A stretch of 64,000 bases of DNA from Hygrophila difformis (GCA_030278955.1 JAOANR010000005.1:35157105-35221104), one strand, 5' to 3'; shown: positions 42,635-54,360, counted from the first letter of the stretch. The notes: a model not told the origin generated them from the sequence alone. Program-made: numbers and translations.

Positions 42635-42828
42635 AAGTAAATCCCCGATAAGATACCCGATGGGGATCGGGGAAATTATGATACCCGTTGGGGATCCCCA
42701 ATATGATCCCCGACGGGGAACGGGCCGGTTTTGGGGACTAAAAATGCTAACGGTTTTGGGGATGGGGATGCTACTCCCCGCCCCAAAACCGGCCCATTGC
42801 CATTCCTACTTTCGAAGATAATTAAGTA

Positions 42829-43081
42829 CTACCCGTCTTTCTTTAAGTGCTCCATTTGAATAATTGTTTTCAATCAGCTGATTTTGGATGGTTTTATATG
42901 ATTCTTTATTACAAGGCTAAATAAAATAAAGTAAAGTAATAGTTAAAATAGAGAGTACAAACTACAAAACTCATATTAGGTTTACTTTCAAAATCATTCT
43001 CTAACCTAACCAAATAAAGCTCTAAAATCAATTAATTAAAAATAATGATTAAACGGAGCACTTAAAAAAGAACGGAGGAAG
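42829..43081. mobile_element. Stowaway-type MITE (253 bp)
   Basis: TA duplications lie at 42827-42828 and 43082-43083. The left end CTACCCGTCTTTCTTTAAG and the right end, complemented CTTCCTCCGTTCTTTTTTAA, share the CTCCNTCCGT-type terminal inverted repeat and a following TTAAGTGCTCC. No coding capacity. Confidence 0.8.
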
Positions 43082-43228
43082 TAGTTAGCATACACATGCA
43101 TAGAGAATGATGACTGGTGAGGGTATGATCCATATATCTGTTCTAGGAATCATTTATAATTATATGAAAGGTTCTTCATCATAGAATAACAATTTACTCC
43201 ATCCGTTACATCTATTATGTTTTATTAT

Positions 43229-43474
43229 TGTTGAGAACAAGAATTAAATCATACATGTTAATTGTGAAATTGTAGAGGAGCAAAACCTCTTTTTGATTGA
43301 TGAACGACAACACAGTTACAAGAATTGCAGAATGGAAATTACAGGAAATTAACGAAAGCTGTAAAGAAATTGAAGACAAAAAGTAGTAAATGAAATAAAA
43401 TTGCAGAAAGAAGTAAATGAAAATGGAAATACGGAATGAAAAATACTACAGAAAGTAAAATAATGTAAAGGCAG
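43229..43474 (-). repeat. Tat-type LTR, left part
   Basis: It begins TGTTGAGAAC and has the A/G-rich R-U5 style of the LTRs of T and D (TTACAAGAATTGCAG, AAAGCTGTAAAG). It is cut at GGCAG (43470-43474) by element C and continues at 51168. Confidence 0.7.
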
Positions 43475-44181
43475 TGTCATGGATCATAGGATACATTCTT
43501 GCAAGGAAGGAACAACAGACAAGGAATTAAAAAGGATAGGGAAGCAAATCAAACCAAAGATCAACAAGAAAAAGCAAACACGCCCACACGTCGTATCCTC
43601 AATTCTTCATCAATCCAAAGTGTTGATTGTAATCATCTTGGAGACCTTCAGATCCAAGTTGATGGAGTTTGCCCAAGAATGAGCATGGTGTGATCCCCCG
43701 GAAGAGAGAAACTTGCAAAAATGCAAAGTATTTTTGATTCAAGAAAAGATGCCCACATTGTGAGTTGAGGACATACATATATAGGTCCAAGGGTCCACAC
43801 ATGTTTACAACACTTAAACATAACTTAAGAAAATAAGTGCATTATCCTAACATAAGTTTGTGCACTATATTACATGGTTAGTGCAATATATTAAACTAGA
43901 ACAACACAAAAATAACAACAAAAGATAGGCCTGGGTGCACCATAAAAGAGGGCACGGGTCAGCTACCAAATGTCGGGTCCATCTAGATGGATCCCGGGCT
44001 TTTTTCCGGATTGTACTGAAGCAACATCTTGGGTCCAAATTGGCATCATATGGCCTTCAGCATCTCATCATCAAAGTTTTGCTTCAGTAGTTTAGAAATT
44101 TGGAAAGTGAACTTCTTGGCTCGATTCATCGAACAAGGACCAGTGGAAAATGTAAGTGCTACAGTTGCGGCTTCCATGCCA
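43475..44181 (-). repeat. 3' LTR of element C
   Basis: On the minus strand it begins TGGCATGGAAGC and ends CATGACA. It encodes the last 40 or so residues of the pol frame. Confidence 0.93.
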
Positions 44182-47100
44182 TTCCCTCCCCCTTCGGAAG
44201 GTTGATCCATCAACCGAAAAGAGTCTTCCTCGTCCCGTTCGAACAGTACAAGATCTGCAACATTAAAACTAGAATTAATGTTCCTATACTCATCAGGTAA
44301 TTCTAACTTATATGCATTATCATTAATCCTTTCTAAAACTTTAAAAGGTCCATCTCCTCGTGGAGATAGTTTGTTGCGTCTCTTTGTTGGGAATCTCTCA
44401 TTCCTCAGATGAAGCCACACCCAGTCTCCTGGCTTCAGCACCAATTTCTTTCTACCCCGGTCATGGTACTTGGCATATGACTCCGCATACTTGATCAGGC
44501 TATCTTTAACTTTCTGGTGCAGTTCCTTGATAGCTCTAGCCCTATTCCTGCCATTAACATTAAGATGCTCATTGCTAGGCAATGGCAGAAGATCAATTGG
44601 AGTCAGGGGGTTAAAACCATAAACGACCTCAAAAGGGGACATGTGAGTTGAACTATGAATATGCCTATTGTATGCAAATTCAATGTATGGCAGCCATTCA
44701 TCCCAACTTTTGTAATTAGAAGCAGTAATAGTACGAAGTAAGTTACCTAGCACCCTGTTGACAGCTTCAGTCTGGCCATCGGTTTGAGGGTGGAATGCGG
44801 TTGAGAACAACAACCTCGTGCCAATCTCACTCCATAGGGACTTCCAAAAGTAGCTAATGACTTCACGGCTCTGTCAGACACAATTGAATTTGGAATTCCA
44901 TGCAACCTCACGATCTCCCTGAAAAACAACCTTGCAACGTGTAGTGCATCATTGGTTTTTGTGCAAGGCAAGAAATGAGCCATCTTTGAAAATCGATCTA
45001 CCACCACAAATATTGAATCTTTTCCTCTTGCAGTTCATGGTAGTCCAAGCACAAAATCCATAGAGATATCCAACCACGGTCCAGTTGGAACAGGTAATGC
45101 TTGATACAATCCATGAGGCTTTACCGTGGACTTGGCTTTTAAGCACACAATGCACTTTGCAATAAAATCTTCAACCTGTTTTCTCATACCAGGCCAATAA
45201 AACTTCTCTGATAAAATCTCAGCTGTAGCATTCTTCCCAAAATATCCCATTAGTTGTCCATTATGGGCCTCTTGAATTAGCAAATCACGAACTGAGCCCC
45301 TGGGAATACACAACTTGTTCTCCCGATATAGAAAATCATCCAATCTAGAAAACTCCTTGAAAGCGTGTACCTCAGTCTCTCGGTATGCTTCCTCAAAATC
45401 AGGATCCGTTGCATATAGAGCTTTGATGTGCTCGAATCCTAGTAAGTGAGTTGTGGCAAGAGCAGCAAGGGTCGCCCTTCTAGACAAAGCATCTGCGACA
45501 ATATTATCTTTTCCCTTTTTATAGTGAATAACATAAGGGAATCCTTCAATGAACTGACTCCATCGCGCATGATGCTTACTAAGTTGATCTTGACCCCGAA
45601 TATGCTTCAAGGTTTCATGATCTGTGTTGATCACAAATTCTCGACCTCGAAGGTAATTTTGCCACACTCGAAGAGACCTAACCACATCATAAAGTTCTTT
45701 ATCATAAGTAGAATAATTTAACTGCGCACCTGAGAACTTTTCGCTGTGATAAGCAATCGGTCTTCCTTCCTGAATTAACACTGCTCCCATCCCCGTCCCT
45801 GATGCATCACATTCAACTTCGAACGGTAGATCAAAATTTGGCAATGCAAGTACTGGAGCATGTGTCAGCTTCTCTTTCAATGATCCAAATGCCTTTTCTT
45901 CTGTTGTCCCCCACTTAAAAGGATTGTCCTTTTTAAGTAGCGTTGTAAGGGGTGCGGCAATCACACTGAACTGTGCAACAAAACGACGAAAAAATCCACA
46001 AAGTCCTAAAAACTGGCGGATCTCATGCACATTCTTTGGCGGTGGCCAATCAGAAATGGCTTTCACTTTGGCTTCATCAACCTTAAGACCTCCTTGACCA
46101 ACTACAAATCCTAAGAAGTTCAACTCCTTTGCATGAAAGGTACACTTCTCCATGTTGGCATAAAGCTTCACTTCTCGCAACATGTTTATGACCTGTTGGA
46201 CATGAGAAATGTGATCAGATTCACTAGAACTATAAATCAAAATATCGTCAAAATAAACTACAACAAATTTGCCAATAAAAGAACGAAGAGTCTCATTCAT
46301 GAGACTCATAAATGTAGACGGAGCATTGGTTAAACCAAATGGCATGACGAGCCATTCGTATAAGCCGAACTTTGTCTTAAAAGCCGTCTTCCATTCATCT
46401 CCGGGTTTGACTCGGATTTGATGGTAGCCACTTCTAAGGTCGATCTTTGAAAATATGTTTGCATGTCCAAGCTCGTCCAACATATCATCAAGGCGTGGGA
46501 TCGGGTGCCGGTACTTGATCGTGAAGGCATTAACTGTACGACAATCTACGCACATTCTCCAAGTGCCATTTTTCTTAGGAACTAAGAGCACTGGTACCGC
46601 ACATGTGACAAGCTTTCTCGCACCCATCCTTTATCAAGTAGACTCTAAACTTGTTTCTGAATTTCCTTAGTCTCTTCGGGACTCATTCGGTATGCTGGCC
46701 GATTTGGAATTGAAGCTCCAGGCACAAAATCGATCTGGTGTTCAATGCCTCTCAAAGGTGGTAAGCCTGGTGGAACATCTTCAGAAAACACATCTTTATT
46801 TTGTTCCAGCATCCTAGAAAAATTCACAGGCAATTCAGATGTAGTATTGCAAGTTCTTTTAATTAAATCAACAGGTTTATAATAAGGAAGGAAACAGTAA
46901 CCTGTTGTGTCGTCGCCTTGAATAGCTTGTTTGAAATCTGTCTTTGTTAGCAGGAGGCAAGTTTCAGATGAAACATCACAAATTTCCACGGTTGAGACCT
47001 TGGTTTTACCCCTTTGCTTTGCTTTATGCTCCTCCTCTTCTTTCTTCATATTCTCCCTAAGTATCTCCTGGTCTAACTTTATGATTCTAGGAGGGAGTGG

Positions 47101-47685
47101 CTTTATAGTGTAGGTCCTATTACAATATATAAAACTTAAGGAATTGGCACGACCCCTATATGTGACATCTCTATCATACAACCATGGTCGGCCTAAAAGA
47201 ACACGAGATGAGGTAATTGGTACCACATCACAAGTGATCTTCTCAGAATATGAACCCATCTTGATAGGAACTTTAGCTCTTTGGTTCACCTTCAGTGTTC
47301 CATTGTCATTCATCCAGTGAAGATGGTATGGTTTCGGATGATCTTCAGTTGGTAGTCCTAACCTGCGAATCACATAAGTACTAACCACATTAGTACAACT
47401 ACCATTATCAACAATAACAGAAGCCAATTCACCGTTTAAATCACAATGACAATGAAAGAGATTCTCCGTTTGTTCATCAAGTGGTGGATCAACTTTATCT
47501 GCACTGAGAGATCTCATGGCCACGAAGGTGGTTAAGACTCTTTCTTCTTCTTCAATGATCTCGTGGTCACCATTGACTTCTTCAATGGTAGGAGGTTCCG
47601 GTTCTCCTTCAATTTCTTCTTCATCTGATTCCAAAATTTTCAAATGACCACTTTCCAGAATTGCGACTCTTTTGTGAAAGGGCAC
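44046..47685 (-). pseudogene. Decayed protease-RT-RNase H-integrase of element C
   Basis: The protease is at 47200-47420 with DNGS at the active site. RT is at 45900-46600 with MPFGLTNAPSTF and YFDDILIYS. RNase H follows with ECDASGTG at 45800-45830. Integrase pieces are at 45250-44600 (Cys pair, [22 protein letters not shown]), and its C-terminus is at 44130-44500 with GDGPFKVLERINDNAY. Breaks seen are a TAG stop at about 46643, a frameshift near 46600, another at 45010-45035 and another near 44810-44870. The final stretch crosses the polypurine tract in frame (Glu and Gly codons) and ends inside the LTR. Confidence 0.88.
44182..44195 (-). promoter_or_regulatory. Polypurine tract of element C
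   Basis: GAAGGGGGAGGGAA on the minus strand abuts the 3' LTR. It is also translated as part of the pol tail. Confidence 0.85.
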
Positions 47686-48910
47686 TCATTTGCATAATAT
47701 CCTTTCCTTTGACATTTAAAGCACATGACATCTTTAATGTCTCTTCGTGGTCTTTCATGTTGTTCCTTAGGTGCTGGAGGTTTATACACCTTGAACTCTT
47801 TCGCAATCTCAAATCCTTTCGGCTTGTTGGACTTATATTCAGGTTTGGGCCACGATTTGTTGTTCCAATTCTTTGTGGGCCACGGCTTGCTAGAACTAGA
47901 TGAAGTATTCCCAAAAGTGATTCGTAGTGCCCGACCTTTGTGCTGAGATTCAATCTTGGCTGCTAGATGCACTACGTCCTCAGTATGTTCATAGTCTCGA
48001 AGATCAACCTCATCACGAATATCCTTTCTGAGCCCTTCCATAAACCTGGTATTGGTGATTTCCTCATCCTCTCTAACCCCTGCACGTGTCATTAACTTCT
48101 CCATTTCCTGGTAGTACTCGTGCACTGTCTTGTTTCCCTGGGTCAGAGTTTGCACCTTATGATACAAGTCCTTTATGTACTGGAAAGGCACAAATCGCTG
48201 TTGCATTAGTCGAATAAGATCATCCCAAGTCTCGGTTGGCCTAAATCACGTTCCCTGATTTCCTTTGCGGTTTTCTGCCACCAAGCCAAAGCATAGTCCT
48301 TGAACTGTGTAACTGCAATCTGTACTTTCCTCTTTTCTGAATAGTTGTGACATTCAAATATCAACTCCATTGAATCTTTCCACTCAATAAACTCGGCTGG
48401 ATCTGGAGTTCCTTTGAAGATTGGAATGTCGAATTTGATCCCTTTGATTCCTGATTCATCATCCTGATTATTGATGCGTCGGCCTCTTTGAGCTTTTGGT
48501 CCTTGAGGTAACGCTGCTGCAGGAGGGTGTGCCTGCCTAACTCTCCTAACGTTTGCTGGTGGTCCTCCTCGCCTATCAAAATGTCCCTCGAGTTCCTCCT
48601 CGGCCACGGCCATGTCATCATCGAGATTATTCTCACTGTGTTCACTATCCGGATTGTTATGGGCGGTATCTGGAGCTGGCAGTTCTATATCACCTGTTAA
48701 GTGTCTCTGAACCATCCTAACAGCATGTTGTTCAACTGTTTGTCCGTATTGTCTCAGGCGGGTAGTAACTTCAGTATGCAGCCCCTCAATTTGACTGTCA
48801 ACCTTGTTATTCATATCATCCATTCGCTTATCGAGGTTATCCATTTTCACACTGAGTGATTGAAGGACGCTGATAATGTCTGAATTAGATGATCCGGATA
48901 TACCTGCCAT
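47640..48910 (-). pseudogene. Decayed gag of element C
   Basis: The ATG at 48910 opens 234 codons containing a coiled-coil start and the capsid beginning (a FKGTPDPAEFIEW-type patch), then a stop at 48206. The capsid continues in another frame from 48206 (RFVPFQYIKDLYHK). The zinc knuckle near 47680-47725 reads CFKCQRKGYYANEC, with Tyr where the metal-binding His should be. A further frameshift near 47640-47690 separates gag from protease. Confidence 0.88.
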
Positions 48911-50434
48911 TTCTTTTTCTTTTTTTTTCTCTCTCTCTCTCTTTTTGTTTTTTTCTTGTTTTTGTTTTTTTTTCCTCTTTTTTTTTCTCTTTTTTTTTTG
49001 CTTTTCCCCTTTTTTTTCTCTCTTTTTTTTTCAAGATAACAATATATGTATAAAAGTGTTAGTAAAAATAAAAAAAGAAAAATGACATTCGCAGAAATCA
49101 CAAGAGTCTTACAACCAAATGTTCAAGCTTGGATTTGTCCACAACCGGTCCGATGCTTCCGCAATAAATTCCAATCACACCTTGATAGTGGGAATTGAGG
49201 ATAGAGTTTGCATACGCACAATGCAAGAACCAGATTCCTATTGTTCGACTCGATGAAATAAAGCAAGTAGTGTATGCACAATGTAATGTAAGGAATTATG
49301 TTCCGGATATTAAACGACAATTGATCCAATAATTCCAATCCTCAATATAAAAGTGAACTCACTAAAATATGAAAAGTGGTAGCTCACAGTATTCAACTCT
49401 CAGATATTTTATTACACACTGATAATTCCCAAATCAAGTTGACAGCAAGCAAATAAATGCAAAGGAATGGTGTTGTGGGTCCCGCAGGTGCAACAATTTT
49501 CTCAAAAATTTGGTTTGTCACGTGCACTTGAGAAAAAGAAAAGACTCGCACACCACTCTTGTTTAATACAGCCAACAACTTTGACTTTGGGATTAATTTG
49601 CTGCCAAACGGTACCCGTTCAATCAAACACTCATTAATGTTCCATCTACTAAGTGCCCTTAATAATTATCCCTAGTAAACTTTTGAAATCAACCGACAAT
49701 GGGGACTTTATGGATAAGATTTTGAAGGCTCAAGAAATTTTTGAATTTTAAGATGACTTGTTTGAAGATCATGAAAAATATGAACTCTCAAGAACACTCA
49801 AAATTTCACTCTTTGGAATTTTAGATGCAATATATCCAATTAAGTTCAAGAACAAGTTTCCAAAGCATAACATGAACATAAAAGATGTCAAGATGTGTGA
49901 AAGCTAGCAAAAACACTCAAACATGAAGATCAAAGAGCAAAACATGGGCTGAGTTCAAGAACTTGTTGAAGATGGTGATGAACACTAAGAATAACCCAAA
50001 ATCTTCAAAAATTCATAGAAAATGATTCCATTGGCAAAATTTTTCGAATCTTATATGAATCTTTAAGTAATCGAGCCAATGAATCCAAATATGAAGTCAG
50101 ATTAACCAAAAACTTCACGGATAAAAACCAAAATGGCGTGAACAGTACCCAGTGGGTAGAGAATTTTTGAGTTTTTGGACAAGAACAACACACACTTCAA
50201 TAGGCCGTAACTTTGTCATACGAACTCGAAATTGAGCATATCATATATGAAAATTCATCTACTCGACGAGAGGATTCTAAATATATGCCCAGATTTTCAA
50301 GACTCCAAATATTCAGTTCGAAAATGGCCAAAACAGATTCTATCAAGATTTTCAGATTTTTTTGATTTTTTTTGACTTTTTTTTTTTTGGTTATTATGGA
50401 TTTTGATGATGAACACAAGAAAGATCCTATCTTA
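48911..50434 (-). other. Long untranslated leader of element C
   Basis: This stretch lies between the primer site and the gag ATG. It has a long purine-rich run next to the ATG (T/C-rich on the plus strand, 48910-49035) that creates a meaningless Lys-rich frame. No supported ORF. Confidence 0.7.
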
Positions 50435-50447
50435 GGCTCTGATACCA
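50435..50447 (-). promoter_or_regulatory. Primer-binding site of element C
   Basis: TGGTATCAGAGCC on the minus strand fits initiator tRNA-Met. It is 13 bases from the LTR edge, farther than in A and B (3 bases). Confidence 0.85.
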
Positions 50448-50460
50448 AATTCTAAACTAC

Positions 50461-51167
50461 TGCCATGAATCATAGGATACATTCTTGCAAGGAAGGAACA
50501 ACAGACAAGGAATTAAAAAGGATAGGGAAGCAAATCAAACCAAAGATCAACAAGAGAAAGCAAACACGCCCACACGTCGTATCCTCAATTCTTCATCAAT
50601 CCAAAGTGTTGATTTTAATCATCTTGGAGAGCTTCAGATCCAAGTTGATGGAGTTTGCCCAAGAATGAGCATGGTGTGATCCCCCGGAAGAGAGAAACTT
50701 GCAAAAATGCAAAGTATTTTTGATTCAAGAAAAGATGCCCACATTGTGAGGTGAGGACATACATATATAGGTCCAAGGGTCCCCACATGTTTACAACACT
50801 TAAACATAACTTAAGAAAATAAGTGCATTATTCTAACATAAGTTTGTGCACTATATTACATGGTTAGTGCAATATATTAAACTAGAACAACACAAAAATA
50901 ACAACAAAAGATAGGCCTGGGTGCACCATAAAAGAGGGCACGGGTCAGCTACCAAATGTCGGGTCCATCTAGATGGATCCCGGGCTTTCTTCCGGATTGT
51001 ACTGAAGCAACATCTTGGGTCCAGATTGGCATCCTATGGCCTTCAGCATCTCATCATCAAAGTTTTGCTTCAGTAGTTCAGAAATTTGGAAAGTGAACTT
51101 CTTGGCTCGATTCCTCGAACAAGGACCAGTGGAAAATGTAAGTGCTACAGTTGCGGCTTCCATGCCA
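50461..51167 (-). repeat. 5' LTR of element C
   Basis: The LTR is 707 bp and matches 43475-44181 with about 13 substitutions and no length change. Confidence 0.93.
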
Positions 51168-51462
51168 GGCAGCTTCTTTTGAGAAGAGTTGAGGGTCCTC
51201 TTCATTGGATGCTACCTCCTATTATTTATAGGGCATGACACCTCTCCAGCCTCCATCCAAGTAATAACGTCTCCATGATCCTCTCCTCTGATGGCGCCTA
51301 GTTTTGATGTCAAAGATCTCCTCCAAGTAATCGTCGTCCTCTTCTAGCTGGCGGTCATCTTTATCGAGACACCTTTATGGACAGGGCCGCCTTATTGGTT
51401 ATTGAGCCGGAATGTAATGTGTCTTAACTTTATAGGCTTAAATATCTTTTTTGGTGACAACA
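51168..51462 (-). repeat. Tat-type LTR, right part
   Basis: It begins with the duplicated GGCAG and ends GGTGACAACA at 51462. On the minus strand TATAAATAAT lies near 51213-51222 as a possible TATA box. Just outside, AAGGGGAGCATC (minus strand, 51463-51474) looks like a polypurine tract, so this would be a 3' LTR with internal sequence to its right. Confidence 0.65.
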
Positions 51463-52383
51463 GATGCTCCCCTTGCGCTTTTCAGTCGATGGAACTGAGA
51501 CTGAAAATGCGCATATAGGAGTATTTTGTTAATACCGCTGTCGGGATTCGAAATTGAGAAACCGTGCATATCAGTCTTGATTTTATTTTATTTATAATGA
51601 AAGTGCATGATAACACATGCGATAAAAAAGTGAATGGCGGACTAAACCCATGTCGCCACTTTCCTCTACTTTTGCCAAGCCGCCACTTTCAATATGTATA
51701 ACACATTTAATATTTTTTTTAAAGAAAAAACCCAAATTTCCTCTTTTGCCAAGCCGCCACTTTCTTTGTTTTTTTTTTTTTTCGTTTCAACTTGCCGCCA
51801 CTTAAGCCTTGGCAGCCGCCATGTCTGCTTCTTTAGCTCCTTGTCTGCCGCCATTCGCATTTAGCCAGTCGTCATTTGCATAACTCCAGGCACCATTCGC
51901 ATCCCTCCAGGCACCATTCGCATAACTCCAGGCATCATTCACATTGAGCTAGCTGTTGCGGAGCCAGGCCTAGACTTAGCCGCCGTGGCATCATCCCCAG
52001 CCATCATTGCCTTGCCCTCAGCTGCCATTGGAGTGTCTCCCGCCGTCAGGGTCAGCCGCTATCGCCCATTGCTCAGCCGTCATCGCATTCTAGGCCACCG
52101 CTTGAGCTCAGCCGCCATCCCGAAGTCTCAGATCGCTGCTCGTGCCCAGGCTGCCATTTGCAACTCTCGCGGGCACGGTTGTCGGTAGCTCTTGGCCGCC
52201 ATCCCCTCGCCATTTCGGTTTTTGCTGCCATATTTTCATGGCTCAAATTTGTGTATTAATTTTTTATTTTTTATTATATTATTATTTACAATAGATAGGA
52301 CTTCCTGGCGGGCTCTCGGGCACCGTTACTCAGCCACCTGGCCTCCAGGGCCACCGTCGATTAAACTGTATTAAACTGAATGT
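51463..52383 (-). mobile_element. Remnant of Tat internal region (3' part) with short repeats
   Basis: It follows the polypurine-like tract. Blocks of GCCGCCA and a unit of about 27 bp (CCAGGCACCATTCGCATAACT) repeated near 51880-51945 are visible. A plus-strand frame at 51985-52188 is Ala/Arg-rich and sits where an antisense ORF would be, but it is too degenerate to call. The 5' part of the element is missing. Confidence 0.45.
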
Positions 52384-52437
52384 ATTATGGGTAATGTATT
52401 ATGGGTCCGTAAGAAATAAATTAAAAGGATGGAAGTA

Positions 52438-52614
52438 TTGGATTGTTTCTCTTAATCATAAATGAAATGAAGTGTTTATTTTATGAAATATCATAGATAA
52501 TTTGTAGTATCTCGTTTAATCTAGAGGATTTTAATTTCATAGATGATGATGAGGACAAAAAGGGCACACGCGAAAGAGCCGATGGATGAACACGTGTGCA
52601 GATTAGGAGAATAC
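52438..52614. other. Host intergenic DNA
   Basis: AT-rich, with no gene or repeat recognised. Confidence 0.6.
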
Positions 52615-52616
52615 TA

Positions 52617-53069
52617 CTCCCTCCGTCCCATTAAAAGTGGCCACTATTCCTTTTTGGGGTGTCCCATTAAAAGTGGTCACTTTCCCTTTTAAGTAAATTA
52701 GATTAACATAAACATGATTAAAAACCCCACAATAATGACAATTGTACTTTCTGCACAAAGTCCCTATATATGTTTAACCATTAATATCTCAAAATGGGTA
52801 TAAATAAAAATTGTATAAAATATATATTCTAAAACTATACGATTAGACGATTCCAACAAGATCACACTTGACTATTTTTGTCTTTCTACATCATTACGAT
52901 AACATTAAGTCAAAGTTAAATAATAAATATGGTTAAAAGTCAAATGTAACCATTATAAATTAGATGAATGAATTAGTCAAATTTACTCACACCACTTTAT
53001 CTACTAAATTCCACTACCTAAATTCCCGTGCCCAAAAGAAAGGGGCCACTTATATTGGGACGGAGGGAG
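52617..53069. mobile_element. Stowaway-type MITE (453 bp)
   Basis: The ends CTCCCTCCGTCCCATTAAAAG and, complemented, CTCCCTCCGTCCCAATATAAG are flanked by TA (52615-52616 and 53070-53071). Near the left end TCCCATTAAAAGTGG is repeated after about 40 bases. Confidence 0.92.
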
Positions 53070-53127
53070 TATATTTTGTTATTTCTCCTACACCATTGTA
53101 AAAATCAAAAGTAAAAATATTATATTT

Positions 53128-53395
53128 TGTTCAAGTAGCACTGTGACTACCGTTGCAATGTGCATCTTTTAAATTTTTTAATTTAATTTTAATTATAAAA
53201 GATAAATAAGAATTTAAAATTATATGTATTGAAAAATAAATAGTGAAGTAATAATGAAATGTGGGTCCATGTATAGTATAAGTTGGATAGTATTGTTGTG
53301 GAAAAATTTAATAATATAGATAGTAAAATAAATAAATGATGATGTTGCGCATATGTGGAAAAAAATGGAATAGTATTGTTGTGGATGCCCTTAGT
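53128..53395. mobile_element. MITE-like remnant (GGGCATCCACAAC end)
   Basis: Complemented, the right edge reads CTAAGGGCATCCACAACAA, a common start of plant MITEs. ATAGTATTGTTGTGGA is repeated internally (near 53287 and 53370). The other terminus is not clear and no TSD was found. Confidence 0.35.
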
Positions 53396-53782
53396 GTACT
53401 GTTTTGTTAGGTTTACAATATTGGTATTTTTTTATATTATTTACAATTTAGTTTTGTCTCAAATTTTTATCATAGTTATTGACGGAAAAATATAGTCAAG
53501 TAAGATCTTATTTGATTCGTCTAAATTTATAGTTTTAGAATATCAACTTTCTATAAATATATATTGAGTACAATTTAAGTTATTAATTATTGAAAATATG
53601 TATCAATATGTGTCTGTGTTAAATGTTACAAACCCAAAAAAGGAAGTAATAATTAGTAGTACATTTGAGAAAATTCACACAAGGGTTTGATTAATCTATT
53701 TATTTCAAGTTGGAACTCTTAGTTTGACAGTAATTTGTCTATATAAGGAATTGCGTGCGGGGAGAGATGTGTATGAAAGTAA
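53396..53782. other. AT-rich intergenic DNA
   Basis: No gene. Parts resemble decayed Stowaway interiors (phrases such as ATAGTCAAGTAAGATCTTAT also occur in the next MITE). Confidence 0.5.
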
Positions 53783-53784
53783 TA

Positions 53785-54044
53785 CTCCCTCTGTCCCACC
53801 ACACTTGTCCTGTTTGACTTTTTTATACTGTTCATTGTTCAGCTTCGACTCGATTTTATTTCAAGTATATATTTAGAGAAAAATAGTCAAGTTGGGTCTT
53901 GTTAGAATCGTATGATCATGTAGTTTTATAATATATATTTTGCATAATTTTTCATTGAACATGTTTTGAAATATTAACAGTTGAAAAAGTGTATTGGATT
54001 GTGTGCAAAAGTGAAACAAGACAAGTTAAATGGGGCGGAGGGAG
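53785..54044. mobile_element. Stowaway-type MITE (260 bp)
   Basis: It starts CTCCCTCTGTCCCACC and its complemented right end is CTCCCTCCGCCCCATT. TA duplications are at 53783-53784 and 54045-54046. Confidence 0.9.
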
Positions 54045-54047
54045 TAC

Positions 54048-54350
54048 TTACTATTGAAGGGTGGCAGCAAACAAACTATTGAAGGGTGGCAGGAGACCAT
54101 TGGATTTGGATTATTCATTAGTAGAAATATTTACCAGCAGCGGCTTTTAGCCATTAAAGCGTCTCCAACGATTCCTTGATTTTTGCCCATAAAACGGGAT
54201 AGCGAAGGAGTCACTGTTCATTCCGCGCTCCCTCCCCCACTTTTTTTATTTATTTATTATTTATTTTTATTTTTATTTTTCGTTTTTATATAATTTTTAA
54301 CAATAGTTTAATTTTTACATTGTATTAATATACACAAAACATTGAATTAA
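54048..54350. other. Intergenic DNA with a short tandem duplication
   Basis: CTATTGAAGGGTGGCAG occurs twice (54052-54068 and about 54075-54091). GCGTCTCCAACGATTCC near 54159 resembles the edge of another MITE family, but no partner end was found. Confidence 0.45.
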
Positions 54351-54360
54351 ATTAAATATG

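Larger units (their letters stand above)
21785..42808. mobile_element. Non-autonomous hAT element, split by nested retrotransposons
   Basis: The ends TAGGGATGGCAA (21785-21796) and TTGCCATTCCTA (42797-42808) are inverted repeats with one mismatch, flanked by the perfect 8-bp duplication CTTTCGAA (21777-21784 and 42809-42816). End sequence and 8-bp TSD fit the hAT superfamily. Its own sequence is 21785-22349 plus about 42640-42808, roughly 735 bp. Subterminal zones are packed with GGGGATGGGG and CCCCG motifs. There is no transposase. Everything between is chromovirus A with its own insertion. Confidence 0.88.
43475..51167 (-). mobile_element. CRM-like Ty3/Gypsy element C (defective)
   Basis: Both LTRs are 707 bp (43475-44181 and 50461-51167), with TSD GGCAG (43470-43474 and 51168-51172). 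A primer site, gag, pol and polypurine tract lie between them on the minus strand. About 13 differences between the LTRs (1.8%) make it older than A and B. Coding is broken at several points. The pol end runs through the polypurine tract into the LTR, a trait known from centromeric CRM chromoviruses, and no classical chromodomain is seen. The CRM assignment is from memory of family motifs. Confidence 0.88.
43197..52435. mobile_element. Stowaway-type MITE split by Tat-derived DNA (tentative)
   Basis: CTCCATCCGTTACATC follows TA at 43195-43196 and is cut at 43228. A matching end, GGATGGAAG followed by TA, occurs at 52427-52437 with a short stretch of MITE-like sequence before it. ATTAT occurs next to both inner edges (43224-43228; 52384-52388 or 52398-52402). 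The reading as one MITE entered by a Tat element is plausible but the right junction is unclear. Confidence 0.4.

Noticed and set aside
48847..49101. Lys-rich minus-strand frame
   Set aside because: Translation of a purine run in the leader of element C.
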